Part shown: positions 24,977 to 35,490 of the stretch, piece by piece
Layout of the letters: the number at the start of each line of letters is the position of its first letter
Position numbering within the stretch: the stretch's first letter is position 1
Origin: Novosphingobium sp. AP12
GTDB lineage: Bacteria > Pseudomonadota > Alphaproteobacteria > Sphingomonadales > Sphingomonadaceae
Assembly (NCBI RefSeq): GCF_000281975.1
Contig: NZ_AKKE01000127.1
Coordinates: 1-64,000, forward strand
Direction of reading: 5' to 3'
DNA: 64,000 nt
Made by a program: the position numbers and the translations under genes
The notes under the pieces: model-generated
Told to the model about the DNA's origin: nothing
The model's input: the letters and a program-made list of their open reading frames with translations, nothing else
Database searches by the model: none

Positions 24977-25380
24977 ATGCCCATCGAGACCCTTTACGCG
25001 GCGCGGAACATCGACTTCTCGCCCACCATCAACGTCGACTATTTCGGCGACCCTCTCCCGCTTGCTGGAGCGACGATCTCTCTGCAGGTCCGGCAATATC
25101 CGGGAGACGCCGGCGAGGCCCTAGCCGAGGACGCAGACGTGACGTTCGCCGACGGCGTACACCCGGATGCGTTACCGGCTGACCCCGAGCCCGGCGTCGC
25201 CTGACGATCAGCCCGGTGATCACCAGAGACGTGCTCGAGGGCATGCCCGGCCTCAATGCGCCCGCACCCGGCGAGCCGCAAGAGTTCGTCCACGAGATCA
25301 AGATCACTTACGCCGATGATCTGCAGGACCAACTCCTGATCGGCGAGTTCATAGTCGGAGCTGGGGTCAACTACCTCTAA
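24977..25380 (+). pseudogene. Phage tail-region protein with frameshift
   Basis: The frame from 24977 (MPIETLYAARNIDFSP) ends at 25204 after 75 codons. The downstream +2 frame, from about 25197, continues plausibly as LTISPVITRDVLEGMPGLNA ... FVHEIKITYADD to a TAA at 25380. Together they look like one protein of about 134 residues broken by a one-base shift near 25190-25200. It could be a real mutation or a sequencing error. Confidence 0.5.
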
Positions 25381-25519
25381 TCGTTATCATCTCGCGAGCT
25401 TTACCCGCTCGCGCCACCTGCATAGCGGCTTTCAACAGTCTCGAACCAACTTTGCAGCAAGTCATTGAGTAAACAATCCATCTAATGATAATAGTGGCGC
25501 TTGAGCCCTGGGGAATATC

Positions 25520-26251
25520 ATGAAATGGAAATTTTTCGCAGCCTACGCGGCCCTTGGCATTCTTGGTTTTACAACGGGTTACAGCGAAGGCATCCTAAGT
25601 GTAGCTCATCGAAACCCTCGCTCGCTTGCGCTGCGATATGTAGTCTTGAACGATGACAACGGCTTACGGCTCGCGTACCGATGCAACGGAAATGTTTTGG
25701 CATACCGACGTTGGGCCAAGACATCTCCCATTATCGCGGATGAAGACTATTACCGGCCTCCAAGAGGCTTCGTTTCCGCGATAGTAGGATCATACGGCAC
25801 TTACATGGCGACGGCTGTCGGCGGCGGCCTCGCGACGCGCCTTGAAGGAAAAATGATTTGGCGAGCGATCCGAATGCCGCGAACGAAGCAGGCCGGGCGT
25901 GTCGCTATCGCGATCTTGGTAGCCGGCAGCGGCGCTTACGCCGGGTACATAATCGGCCAGCGCGACGGTCTGCCGTGCGATTCTCCTGCGGTCTTGGATA
26001 ACCTTAAGGATCGAATGTTTTGGACAGTGGCGAAGAGCGTAATAGCTTTCAAGCTCACAGAACGCCGCGGTAAATTCCAAGGAAATACCTGGGCATCCCA
26101 ACCCTCTATCAGCCACGGAACTGTATCCGCCGACCCTTATGAACTTAGTGGGGACGCTCGCCTCGCTTTGAAAGAGCGCTTTCTGCTCGGATTTCCTGAT
26201 AATTTCGCTGAAGCCGAAGCCAAAAGGTTGGCGCTCGCCCGGGCGAATTGA
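25520..26251 (+). CDS. AT-richer membrane protein, cargo
   Basis: 243 residues with hydrophobic segments at the N-terminus (FFAAYAALGILGFTTGY), near residue 90 (a weak Gly-rich one) and near 140 (VAIAILVAGSGAYAGYIIG). The latter contains a glycine-zipper-like pattern. Base composition and codon use are clearly less GC-rich than the neighbours, pointing to separate acquisition. It sits between the tail module and the integrase, the classic position for lysogenic-conversion genes. No family recognised. Confidence 0.55.
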   Translation: MKWKFFAAYAALGILGFTTGYSEGILSVAHRNPRSLALRYVVLNDDNGLRLAYRCNGNVLAYRRWAKTSPIIADEDYYRPPRGFVSAIVGSYGTYMATAVGGGLATRLEGKMIWRAIRMPRTKQAGRVAIAILVAGSGAYAGYIIGQRDGLPCDSPAVLDNLKDRMFWTVAKSVIAFKLTERRGKFQGNTWASQPSISHGTVSADPYELSGDARLALKERFLLGFPDNFAEAEAKRLALARAN

Positions 26252-26331
26252 CCTCAAGAATGGAAGCTGCATCTCATCGGCCGAACTCACCCATATGAAG
26301 TGGGGCACGAGCCATCTCCTTTCTCGTTTGA

Positions 26332-27642
26332 TCATATCGAGGCGTTCCGCCTCGGACCTTCGAGCAGACTGTCAGCGGGCTCCATTCCTTTCATGAGCAA
26401 GTCCGCCCACTCCTGCCCGAGCTCGCGCCGGCGCTCCATGTGCCCAGCGCGGTCATATGCGGCCTTTACCTTGTTCTCCGGCACGTGGGCGAGCATCAGC
26501 TCGATGACGGCTGGGTCGGCCAGCTGCTTCGCCTTCACCGCGATCGCGTTCATGGTGGTCGAGAACGACGAGCGCCAGCCGTGCGGGACGTGTCGGCCGA
26601 AGAAGCCGACGCGGTTGTAGAGGTAGCCGATCGCGTTTTCACTCAGCGGGCGGTGACTGTGCCGCTGCCCGGGGAATACCAGCCGATTGCGGCCCGTCAG
26701 CCGATGCACGGCACGCAGCGCGTCCACCGCCTGCCAGCAGAGCGGCACGAGGTGCTCGAAGCTCTCCTCATCCTTCAAGTCCATCACCAGCTTCATGCGC
26801 TGCGCTGGGATGCGCCAGATAGGCAGGAACGGCCCGAACTCGTCGCCGCTCCAGTCGATGCCTTCGAATTCGCTCCATTCGGCGCTGCGGACCATGCCTG
26901 GGCGCGCCTGCGTCAATGCGAGCAATCGCGAGGCCAGCTTCGTGACTGGTGACGCCCCTGAGGCTTCGGCGGCGATCAGGACCTCCCTTGCCGAATCGGG
27001 ATCCGTGATCGCCGGCTGCTTTCCCTTTTTCGGAAGCGGCTTGAGCGCCTTTCCGACCACTGCGGCTGGATCGTGCGTGACGATGCCCTCGGAGATCGCA
27101 TAGGCGTAGACCGACGAGATACGCTGGCGCAGGCGCTTCGCCGTCTCGATGGAGCCCCGGCCCTCCACCTCGCGCAACGTCTTGAGTACGGCAGGCGCAT
27201 CGATCGCAGCGAGCGGCCTCTTGCCCAGCAACGGGAAGACGTCACGCTCGAGGCTGGTGATCACGTCGTTCGAATGGACCGGCGCCCACCGCGGGGTCTG
27301 GAGGGCATGCCAGTCGCGGGCCGCTCGTTCGAAGGTGATGAGCTTCGCCTCCTCCTCCCGCTCCTTCTCCTTCGCCATTGCCGCGCGCTTGCGAGCGCCG
27401 GCTGGGTTGACATGCTCACGGATCTGCCGGCGGGCATCATCGCGCTTCTCGCGCGCCTCGCTCAGCTTCACTTCGGGGTACGGTCCGAAGGTGAGCAGCT
27501 GCTCCACCCCCTGAAACCGGAATTTCATGCGCCAGGTCTTCGTCCCGGTCTTAGCGACGTAAAGGTAGAGCCCGGCTGAATCGGCCAGCTTGTAGGCTTT
27601 GTCCCGCGGCGCTGCGTTTTTCACTTCCTTATCGGTCAGCAC
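26332..27642 (-). CDS. P4-type tyrosine integrase
   Basis: 436 residues from GTG at 27642 (VLTDKEVKNAAPRDKAYK), with GGAGG ten bases upstream; the frame is open far beyond but crosses the tRNA. An N-terminal DUF4102-like arm-binding domain (ADSAGLYLYV, WRMKFRFQG) is followed by a core-binding domain and the catalytic domain with QARPGMVRSAEW (Arg), HGWR (H-x-x-R), LAHVPEN (His) and AAYDRA (Tyr). All catalytic residues are present, so it should catalyse integration at the adjacent tRNA-Ser. Three ATACCCC repeats overlap or precede the start. Confidence 0.92.
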   Translation of the reverse strand: MLTDKEVKNAAPRDKAYKLADSAGLYLYVAKTGTKTWRMKFRFQGVEQLLTFGPYPEVKLSEAREKRDDARRQIREHVNPAGARKRAAMAKEKEREEEAKLITFERAARDWHALQTPRWAPVHSNDVITSLERDVFPLLGKRPLAAIDAPAVLKTLREVEGRGSIETAKRLRQRISSVYAYAISEGIVTHDPAAVVGKALKPLPKKGKQPAITDPDSAREVLIAAEASGASPVTKLASRLLALTQARPGMVRSAEWSEFEGIDWSGDEFGPFLPIWRIPAQRMKLVMDLKDEESFEHLVPLCWQAVDALRAVHRLTGRNRLVFPGQRHSHRPLSENAIGYLYNRVGFFGRHVPHGWRSSFSTTMNAIAVKAKQLADPAVIELMLAHVPENKVKAAYDRAGHMERRRELGQEWADLLMKGMEPADSLLEGPRRNASI

Positions 27643-27695
27643 GATACCCCTACCTCCGTTTTCGATACCCCGCCTTTTGCCACCAATACCCCCAA
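27642..27695 (+). repeat. ATACCCC repeats at the integrase start
   Basis: CGATACCCC at 27642-27650 and 27663-27671, and AATACCCCC at 27685-27693. Same orientation as two copies near attL. Likely arm-type integrase sites that may also let the protein repress its own promoter. Confidence 0.5.
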
Positions 27696-27797
27696 GCTGG
27701 GCCGGAACAAATCGGGATCGATCTGGATGTAGTATATCACGCAGACGCGCAGAAATCAGCCCTTTCGGGACCGATTTGAGCTGTTCTGAATAGAAAA

Positions 27798-27811
27798 TGG
27801 CGGAGCGGGAG
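27798..27811 (+). other. attR: 3' end of tRNA-Ser
   Basis: The last 14 bases of the tRNA gene, identical to attL at 11212-11225. Bases on either side differ between the two copies, so 14 bp is the full repeat. Confidence 0.8.
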
Positions 27812-27888
27812 GGATTCGAACCCTCGATACGCTTTTGACGTATACTCACTTTCCAGGCGAGCGCCTTCGACCACTCGGCCACCGCTCC
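27798..27888 (-). tRNA. tRNA-Ser (anticodon GGA)
   Basis: 91 bases on the minus strand. The acceptor stem GGAGCGG pairs with CCGCTCC, followed by discriminator G and encoded CCA. D-arm GGCCGAGTGGTCGAAGGC, anticodon arm with loop CTGGAAA (anticodon GGA), a long variable arm (GTATACG...CGTATC) typical of class II tRNAs, and T-arm GGTTCGAATCC. Reads UCC/UCU. It is the integration site of the element on its left and remains complete. Confidence 0.95.
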
Positions 27889-27966
27889 GCATGCACTGGT
27901 AAGGCGCTGGCCCCTAGCGCGGGCTGCGGGCTTTCGCAAGCGCTGCGGTGATGGCATGAAGCCCTC

Positions 27967-28938
27967 ATGCGCAGAATTATCACCGGCCTTGCCGTTACCG
28001 CCCTTTTCACCTCTTATCTGGCGGCGGCTGATGCTCCCAAAGGCCGGACGCCCAATGATATCGTCGACGCTGCGCCGGTGGCCGAATGGACGCGGATCGC
28101 GGCGTCCGACCTCGTCGTGATGGACCTCGCGCCGGATGAGAAGGGCCGGGCGCGGCGGGCGGTGATCCAACTCATACCGGCGCCCTTCTCGCAAGGATGG
28201 GTCGGCAACATCCGCAAGTTCGTCGCCGCGCGCTGGTTCGACGGGATTGCAGTGGTGCGGGTTCAGGACAACTATGTTGTGCAATGGGGCGATCCTGACG
28301 GAGAAACGCCGGGGAAGGCGAAGGCATTGCCAGCAGGAATGCAGACCGTGCCCCAGAGAGACTACGTTCGACCGGTGGACCAAGGCCTCCTCCATGCATT
28401 CAAGCAACTCAACGACGGCGAAGCCGACCGCACGGTTCTGTCTCCCACCAACCCCGACGCTTATCTGCGCAATGGGTTTACGTTGCTCTATCATGGCTGG
28501 CCCATCGCAACAGACGGCCAGAACGCTTGGCCGCTCCACTGCTACGGCATGGTCGGCGTGGGGCGGAACCTGTCGCCCGATACCGGCACCGGGGCCGAGC
28601 TCTACACCGTGATCGGGCAGGCACCGCGCCAGCTGGACCGCAACATTGCGCTGGTCGGGCGGGTCATTTCCGGGATGGAGCACCTGTCCTCGCTGCCACG
28701 CGGGACGGGACCGCTGGGCTTCTACAAGACCGCAGAGGAGCGCACGCCGATCATCTCGGTGCGCACGGGCGACCAGGTGTCGGACCTGCCCGCCTACGAA
28801 TACCTCTCCACCGAAAGCGCCAGCTTCACGGCCTATGCCGACAAGCGGGCCAACCGCAAGGACGACTTCTACATCACGCCCGCCGGCGGGGTGGACGTAT
28901 GCAATGTGCCGGTGCCGATCCGAGAGGTGAAGCGCTGA
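27967..28938 (+). CDS. Secreted cyclophilin-type peptidyl-prolyl isomerase
   Basis: 323 residues. N-terminal signal peptide (MRRIITGLAVTALFTSYLAAADA). The body has cyclophilin features: QGWVGNIRKFVAARWFDG, HCYGMVGVGR, a GAELYTVIGQAPRQLDRN strand and LVGRVISGMEHLSSLPRG, the usual C-terminal part of the fold. Expected to catalyse prolyl isomerisation in the periplasm. It is longer than minimal cyclophilins, mainly through inserts in the middle and an extended C-terminus. First core gene right of the island. Confidence 0.8.
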   Translation: MRRIITGLAVTALFTSYLAAADAPKGRTPNDIVDAAPVAEWTRIAASDLVVMDLAPDEKGRARRAVIQLIPAPFSQGWVGNIRKFVAARWFDGIAVVRVQDNYVVQWGDPDGETPGKAKALPAGMQTVPQRDYVRPVDQGLLHAFKQLNDGEADRTVLSPTNPDAYLRNGFTLLYHGWPIATDGQNAWPLHCYGMVGVGRNLSPDTGTGAELYTVIGQAPRQLDRNIALVGRVISGMEHLSSLPRGTGPLGFYKTAEERTPIISVRTGDQVSDLPAYEYLSTESASFTAYADKRANRKDDFYITPAGGVDVCNVPVPIREVKR

Positions 28939-28945
28939 GCCGGTG

Positions 28946-29263
28946 ATGACGGAGAACTTGGTTCACACCGGCGTCCTGTGGCGCTGGACCGGCGGCGCCA
29001 ACAACGGGACCTGGCACTTCCTGACCATCGGCGGCAAGGCGGGCGAGGCGCTTTCGGGCACGGCGCTGATGCGGCGGCTGGAGGGCCATTCGCGCGGGTT
29101 CGGCTCGCTCAAGGTTTCGGCGCGGATCGGCGGGACTTCGTTCGCGACCTCGGTGTTCCCGAGCAAGGCGGACGGGGGATGGATACTGCCGGTCAAGGCG
29201 TCGGTGCGGAAGGCGGAGGGCATCGGCGAAGGCGACGAGGTCGAGGTCTCGCTGGAATATTGA
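28946..29263 (+). CDS. DUF1905 family protein
   Basis: 105 residues from ATG at 28946; a GTG directly before it is possible. HTGVLWRWTGGANNGTWHFL followed by GFGSLKVSARIGGTSF and a C-terminal GDEVEVSLEY strand is the DUF1905 pattern, a small beta-barrel fold of unknown function. It begins seven bases after the cyclophilin stop, so probably one operon. Confidence 0.75.
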   Translation: MTENLVHTGVLWRWTGGANNGTWHFLTIGGKAGEALSGTALMRRLEGHSRGFGSLKVSARIGGTSFATSVFPSKADGGWILPVKASVRKAEGIGEGDEVEVSLEY

Positions 29264-29616
29264 TGACGGAAATTTAATCGCGCGGCGCTCGGCCCGGATC
29301 GCCGGGCGCGGGTTCAGTTGATGAAGTACATGCGGGCCGAACCCTTTCTCATGAAGGTTCGGGGGCGCTGGGACGATATGAAAGAACCGGCGCGAAGGTA
29401 GCAGCATCGGGCGATGTCGGAAAATGGGCGCGAGCGAGCATTTCGCCCTCGGCATATCCGATGAGAACGGCCGGAACCGCGCTCCCGTCGCCTCGCGGAG
29501 GCTCCGCCTCACTCGGCACGGCGCAGCGCCGAACGAACAAGCGGGGGTCCCGCCTTCGCGGCGACGACGGGGGCGGTGTTCCGATCTCAGTGGCGGCACG
29601 CTCGCGCGGCGAACGC
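29264..29616. other. Intergenic, convergent gene ends with dispersed repeat
   Basis: About 350 bases between convergent genes; no gene seen. It contains GC-rich inverted repeats (for example CGTCGCC ... GGCGACG around 29489-29565) that look like a dispersed intergenic repeat and may end transcription from one or both sides. Confidence 0.4.
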
Positions 29617-31710
29617 CTAGATCCGCTCCGCGTCCGCCACCGCCTCGCTGGCCCTGAGCGCGCCGGAGATGCGCGTCAGGTGCGCGAGGTCCGACACTTC
29701 CAGGTCCACCTCGTAAGTGCCGAAAGGTTCGTCGCGCTGCACCATCTGGAGATTGGCGACGTTGGCGCGGTTGCTGGCGAAGATCTGCGTCACTTCGGCG
29801 AGCGTGCCGGGGCGGTTGTAAAGCACGAGGCGCAGACGGCCGACCGCGCCGGTGGTGCGCTCGCCCCACGAAAGGTCGAGCCAGTCGGCGTCGCCACCGC
29901 TCGCCAGCGTCATGCAGTCGATCGTGTGGACCTCGACCTTGTGGTCGGGGCGGCGCAGGCCGACGATGCGGTCGCCGGGGACGGGGTGGCAGCACTGCGC
30001 CAGCTCGAAGCCCATGCCGGGGGTGAGGCCACGGATCGAAATCGCGCGCTCCGAATTGGTCCACTCGGGTTCGTCCGGCATCTCGGCGGTGCTGCCGGGG
30101 ACGAGCGCCTCCATGACCTGGCGGTCGGTGAAGCGCGCCGAGCCGATCGAGAACATCAGGTCCTCCTCGTCGCGCAGGCCGAGCCGGCTGATCGCGCCCG
30201 AGAGCGCCTTCTTGCCGATGCGCTGGGGCAGGCGGCCGGAAATCTCGTCGTAGAGCTTGGAGCCGATCTCGGCGACTTCGGCGCGCTCCTTGGCGCGCAC
30301 GGCGCGGCGGATGGCGGCGCGCGCCTTGCCGGTGACAACGAAGCCGAGCCACGAGAGCTGCGGCTCGGAGGTCGGACTCTTGATGATCTCCACCACGTCG
30401 CCGTTGACCAGCTGGGTGCGCAGCGGAACGTGGCGGCCGTTGATCTTGGCGCCGACCGCCGAATTGCCCAGCTTTGTGTGGACGGTGTAGGCGAAGTCCA
30501 CCGCCGTCGACCCCTTGGGCAGCTGGAACAGCGCGCCCTTGGGGGTGAAGGCGAAGATGCGGTCCTGGTAGATCGCCATCTTGGTATGCTCGAGCAGTTC
30601 CTCGGCATCGTGGCTGGCATCGACAATCTCGATGAGGTCGCGCAGCCAGCCCACCTGTCCGTCGGGCCTGACGCCACCCTGCTTGTAGGCCCAGTGCGCG
30701 GCCAGGCCGAATTCGTTGAGCCGGTGCATGTCCTGGGTGCGGATCTGCACTTCCATGCGCATCGAGCCTTCGAAGATCAGCGCGGTGTGCAGCGATTGGT
30801 AGCCGTTGGACTTGGGGGTGGAGATGTAGTCCTTGAAGCGGCCCGGGATCATCTGCCAGGCCTGGTGGAGTACGCCCAGCGCCTTGTAGGTGTCGTCCAC
30901 CGAGTCCGTCAGGACGCGGAAGGCCATGATGTCGGTGATCTGCTCGAACGTCACGTGGCGCTCGGCCATCTTGCGCCAGATCGAATAGGGATGCTTCTCA
31001 CGGCCCGAAACCTCGACGTTGAGGCCGGCCTCGGCGAGCGCCTGCTTGATCGACAGCGCGATGGCATCGACCTGCCCGCCTTCCTGACTGCGGATCTGCG
31101 TCAGGCGGCCGGCGATTGTGGCGTAGGCCTCTGGCTCGAGCTGCTCGAAGGCGAGCAGCTGCATCTCGCGCATGTACTCGTACATGCCCACGCGCTCGGC
31201 CAGCGGCGCGTAGATATCCATGGTCTCGCGGGCGATGCGCTGGCGTTTCTCCGGCTTCTTGATGAAGTGAAGCGTGCGCATGTTGTGCAGCCGGTCCGCC
31301 AGCTTGACGAGCAGGACGCGCAGGTCCTCGCTCATCGCGAGAAGGAACTTGCGCAGGTTCTCCGCCGCGCGCTCGCTCTCGGTCATCGCCTCGATCTTGG
31401 ACAGTTTGGTGACGCCGTCCACCAGCCGCGCGACCTCGGGGCCGAACAGCTTCTCGATCTCCTCGATCGTCGCCAGCGTGTCCTCGACCGTGTCGTGGAG
31501 CAGCGCGGTCATGATTGTCTGCTGGTCCAGCTTCAGCTCGGTCATCAGGCCGGCAACTTCGACCGGATGGCTGAAATAAGGGTCGCCGCTAGCGCGTTTC
31601 TGGCTACCGTGTTTCTGCACGGTATAGACATAGGCGCGGTTGAGCAGGGCCTCATCGGCCTCGGGTGCGTATTCCTTGACGCGTTCGACGAGTTCGTACT
31701 GGCGGAGCAT
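29617..31710 (-). CDS. rsh: Bifunctional (p)ppGpp synthetase/hydrolase (RelA/SpoT)
   Basis: 697 residues, the usual length. HD hydrolase domain with HDTVEDT at about residues 72-78, then the synthetase domain (REKHPYSIWRKM, TDIMAFRVL, DYISTPKSNGYQSLHT), TGS domain (FAFTPKGALFQLPKGSTAVD), a helical linker with CCHPVPGDRIVG and a C-terminal ACT domain (YNRPGTLAEVTQIFASNRAN). The hydrolase His-Asp pair and the synthetase loop are both intact, so the protein should make and degrade the stringent-response alarmone, as expected for an alphaproteobacterium with a single Rsh. Confidence 0.95.
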   Translation of the reverse strand: MLRQYELVERVKEYAPEADEALLNRAYVYTVQKHGSQKRASGDPYFSHPVEVAGLMTELKLDQQTIMTALLHDTVEDTLATIEEIEKLFGPEVARLVDGVTKLSKIEAMTESERAAENLRKFLLAMSEDLRVLLVKLADRLHNMRTLHFIKKPEKRQRIARETMDIYAPLAERVGMYEYMREMQLLAFEQLEPEAYATIAGRLTQIRSQEGGQVDAIALSIKQALAEAGLNVEVSGREKHPYSIWRKMAERHVTFEQITDIMAFRVLTDSVDDTYKALGVLHQAWQMIPGRFKDYISTPKSNGYQSLHTALIFEGSMRMEVQIRTQDMHRLNEFGLAAHWAYKQGGVRPDGQVGWLRDLIEIVDASHDAEELLEHTKMAIYQDRIFAFTPKGALFQLPKGSTAVDFAYTVHTKLGNSAVGAKINGRHVPLRTQLVNGDVVEIIKSPTSEPQLSWLGFVVTGKARAAIRRAVRAKERAEVAEIGSKLYDEISGRLPQRIGKKALSGAISRLGLRDEEDLMFSIGSARFTDRQVMEALVPGSTAEMPDEPEWTNSERAISIRGLTPGMGFELAQCCHPVPGDRIVGLRRPDHKVEVHTIDCMTLASGGDADWLDLSWGERTTGAVGRLRLVLYNRPGTLAEVTQIFASNRANVANLQMVQRDEPFGTYEVDLEVSDLAHLTRISGALRASEAVADAERI

Positions 31711-31997
31711 GTTACCATGACATGTCAGGATTTATGCCGGGGGGACAAGGGGAGAAGCGCCGAGTGCATATTTTGCAACGACCGAGACGAACGCCGATCG
31801 GGCCGCGTCGGGGCGCAAACGCTCATGAACTAAATCGATTGCATGGTTAATATGCAAAAGCATAACGCGATTCGGACCGGAGACGTACCCGACCTGCCCC
31901 CCGCCACGGTGCCTCCGGTCCGCACCTGTCCGGCCCCATGCGGGCCGCAAGACGCGACACTCGGGGGAGTGTGAATTCGAGGAGGCACTCACACGCC

Positions 31998-32468
31998 ATG
32001 GCAGACCACGACAATTTCACGAGCGACCCACGGCACTGGCTCAAGGCAGCTTCGCTCCCCGCGCCGAAGGCCCTGCCGACTTCCGCTGGCCTTGCCGCCG
32101 AGCACCCGGAGCGCTCGCCCCGCGTGCGCACTCTGATCTGCGCAGTGATCGGCGGCGCGGGCCGCGCCGGAGAGGACGGGATCGTGCGCAACGCATCGCC
32201 CGGCAGCATGTGCATAGCCTCGCGCACGCTGATGCCCGAACGCGGCGAGACCCTGCGCGTGGCGCTGCCGGGCCAGGGCGACCTGCAGGCCGAAGTGCGC
32301 TAGGTGGGGGACGGCGAGTTCGGCATCTAGCTCACCGGCGGCGTCGATCTCAGCCAGGTCCAGCCCTCTGGACGCCGCCGCAATGCAGGCTTCGCCGCCG
32401 CGATCGAGCGCCTGCTGGGCGTGAAGCCGCACCAGGAGCGCACCTCGTCGGGGCTGCGTCCCTGCTGA
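31998..32468 (+). pseudogene. PilZ-domain gene interrupted by two amber codons
   Basis: ATG at 31998 with GGAGG upstream opens a frame that reads through PERSPRVRTLICAVIGGA ... GETLRVALPGQGDLQAEVR to a TAG at 32301. A second in-frame TAG follows at 32328, then clean coding to TGA at 32466-32468. Read with Trp and Gln at the two stops, the middle becomes EVRWVGDGEFGIQL, the conserved end of a PilZ (c-di-GMP-binding) domain. Each stop is one base from TGG or CAG. The shortened 101-residue product would lack the last PilZ strands. Confidence 0.75.
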
Positions 32469-32516
32469 TTCCCGACCCCGCTTGACCGCGTTTCGCCCCT
32501 GCACAATAGTGCGGGG

Positions 32517-33248
<732 letters not shown>

Positions 33249-33250
33249 CA

Positions 33251-33634
33251 ATGCCCTTCGAAGCCATCAACCCGCCGCAGTTCCCTGCCCCGATCGCGCC
33301 CTACTCCGCCGGAGCGAAAGCCGGGGGCACGCTCTACGTCTCGGGCATGCTGGCGCTCGGCCAGGGCGGGCTGGTGCTCTACCCCAGTGATGCAGCCGCG
33401 CAAACGCGGCACGTGCTGGAATCGATCAAGGTCACGGTCGAGGCGGCCGGCGGCACCATGGCCGACGTCGCCATGAACCACATCTTCCTCAAGGACATGG
33501 CCGACTACGCCGCGTTCAACGAAGTCTATGCCGAATACTTCCCCGGCGACAAACCGGCCCGCTATTGCATCCGCTGCGACCTCGTGAAGCCCGACTGCCT
33601 CGTCGAGATCGCCTCGGTCGCCCATCTTGCCTGA
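33251..33634 (+). CDS. rutC: RutC, RidA-family aminoacrylate-processing protein
   Basis: 127 residues from ATG at 33251, two bases after rutB. RidA/YjgF fold: [28 protein letters not shown], and the conserved Arg in [18 protein letters not shown]. RutC acts on the aminoacrylate intermediate of the uracil pathway. Overlaps rutD by eight bases. Confidence 0.9.
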   Translation: MPFEAINPPQFPAPIAPYSAGAKAGGTLYVSGMLALGQGGLVLYPSDAAAQTRHVLESIKVTVEAAGGTMADVAMNHIFLKDMADYAAFNEVYAEYFPGDKPARYCIRCDLVKPDCLVEIASVAHLA

Positions 33635-34409
33635 GGCTGGCGGCCTCCACCACGACTTCCACGGCCCCGAGGGTGCGCCCACCCTCATCCTGTCGAGCGG
33701 CCTCGGCGGCGCGGGCGGGTACTGGGCGCCCAACCTCGCCGCTCTGTCCGAAAACCACCGCGTCCTCACTTACGACCAGCGCGGCACCGGCCGTAGCGAC
33801 CGCGCGCTGCCCGAGACCACCTCTATCGCCGACATGGCGCAGGACGTCGTCGCGCTGATGGATGCGCTCGATATCGACACCGCGCACTTCGTCGGCCATG
33901 CTCTGGGCGGGATGATCGGCATCGAGGCCTCGCTGCTGTCGGGCCGGATCGACCGGCTGGTGGTCGTCAACGGCTGGCGCACACTCTCGCCCCACACCCG
34001 CCGCTGCTTCGAGGCGCGCCTCGCCATCCTGCGCGGAGCCGGCATCGAGCCGTTCCTGCGCGCCCAGCCGCTGTTCCTCTACCCGCCCGACTGGATCGCC
34101 GCCCACGACGCCGATCTGGAAGCCGAACTCGCCCACCACATCGCCGCCTTCCCCGGCGCAGAGACCATGGAAAAGCGCATCGCCGCCGTGGCCGCCTGGG
34201 CCCCCACGTCCGAGCGGCTGGCGAAACTGCGCGACGTTCTCGTCATCGCCACGCGCGACGATTTCCTGGTTCCGCAGGCCACCTCGCTCGATCTTGCGGG
34301 GCCAATCCCCGGCGCCGACATCGCCACCTTCGGCTGGGGCGGCCACGCCTGCAACGTCAGTGATCCCAAGGGCTTCAACCGCCTCGCCCTCGGCTTTCTC
34401 GGGAGCTAG
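33627..34409 (+). CDS. rutD: RutD, alpha/beta hydrolase of uracil degradation
   Basis: 260 residues from TTG at 33627, eight bases inside rutC. Alpha/beta-hydrolase core: [14 protein letters not shown] (oxyanion region), [10 protein letters not shown], and the nucleophile elbow [10 protein letters not shown], with Ala where many family members have Ser. C-terminal Asp in ATRDDFLVP and His in GWGGHACNV. The missing elbow Ser fits RutD, which is thought only to speed hydrolysis of an unstable aminoacrylate. Confidence 0.85.
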   Translation: MPEAGGLHHDFHGPEGAPTLILSSGLGGAGGYWAPNLAALSENHRVLTYDQRGTGRSDRALPETTSIADMAQDVVALMDALDIDTAHFVGHALGGMIGIEASLLSGRIDRLVVVNGWRTLSPHTRRCFEARLAILRGAGIEPFLRAQPLFLYPPDWIAAHDADLEAELAHHIAAFPGAETMEKRIAAVAAWAPTSERLAKLRDVLVIATRDDFLVPQATSLDLAGPIPGADIATFGWGGHACNVSDPKGFNRLALGFLGS

Positions 34410-34412
34410 TCC

Positions 34413-35480
<1,068 letters not shown>

Positions 35481-35490
35481 GCCCCTCCCC

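Larger units (their letters stand above)
11212..27811. mobile_element. tRNA-Ser-integrated pruned prophage or satellite-like island (16.6 kb)
   Basis: It is bounded by identical 14-bp repeats and has a P4-type integrase next to the tRNA. It contains an AlpA-like regulator, a train of overlapping small phage genes, an HNH nuclease, a cos-like segment, head-tail connector and head-closure genes, and inverted tail remnants. Terminase large subunit, portal, protease, most of the capsid and the tape measure are absent. Cargo genes interrupt the phage order at 18052-19840 and 25520-26251. As it stands it cannot build its own particle, but the integrase and possible packaging site look retained, so mobilisation by a helper is conceivable (inference). 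Confidence 0.8.

Noticed and set aside
27643-28683. Upstream extension of the integrase frame
   Set aside because: It would run through the tRNA-Ser gene; a GTG with a ribosome site at 27642 gives the family start.
29461-31833. 790-codon plus-strand open frame
   Set aside because: Antisense of rsh; no family resemblance.
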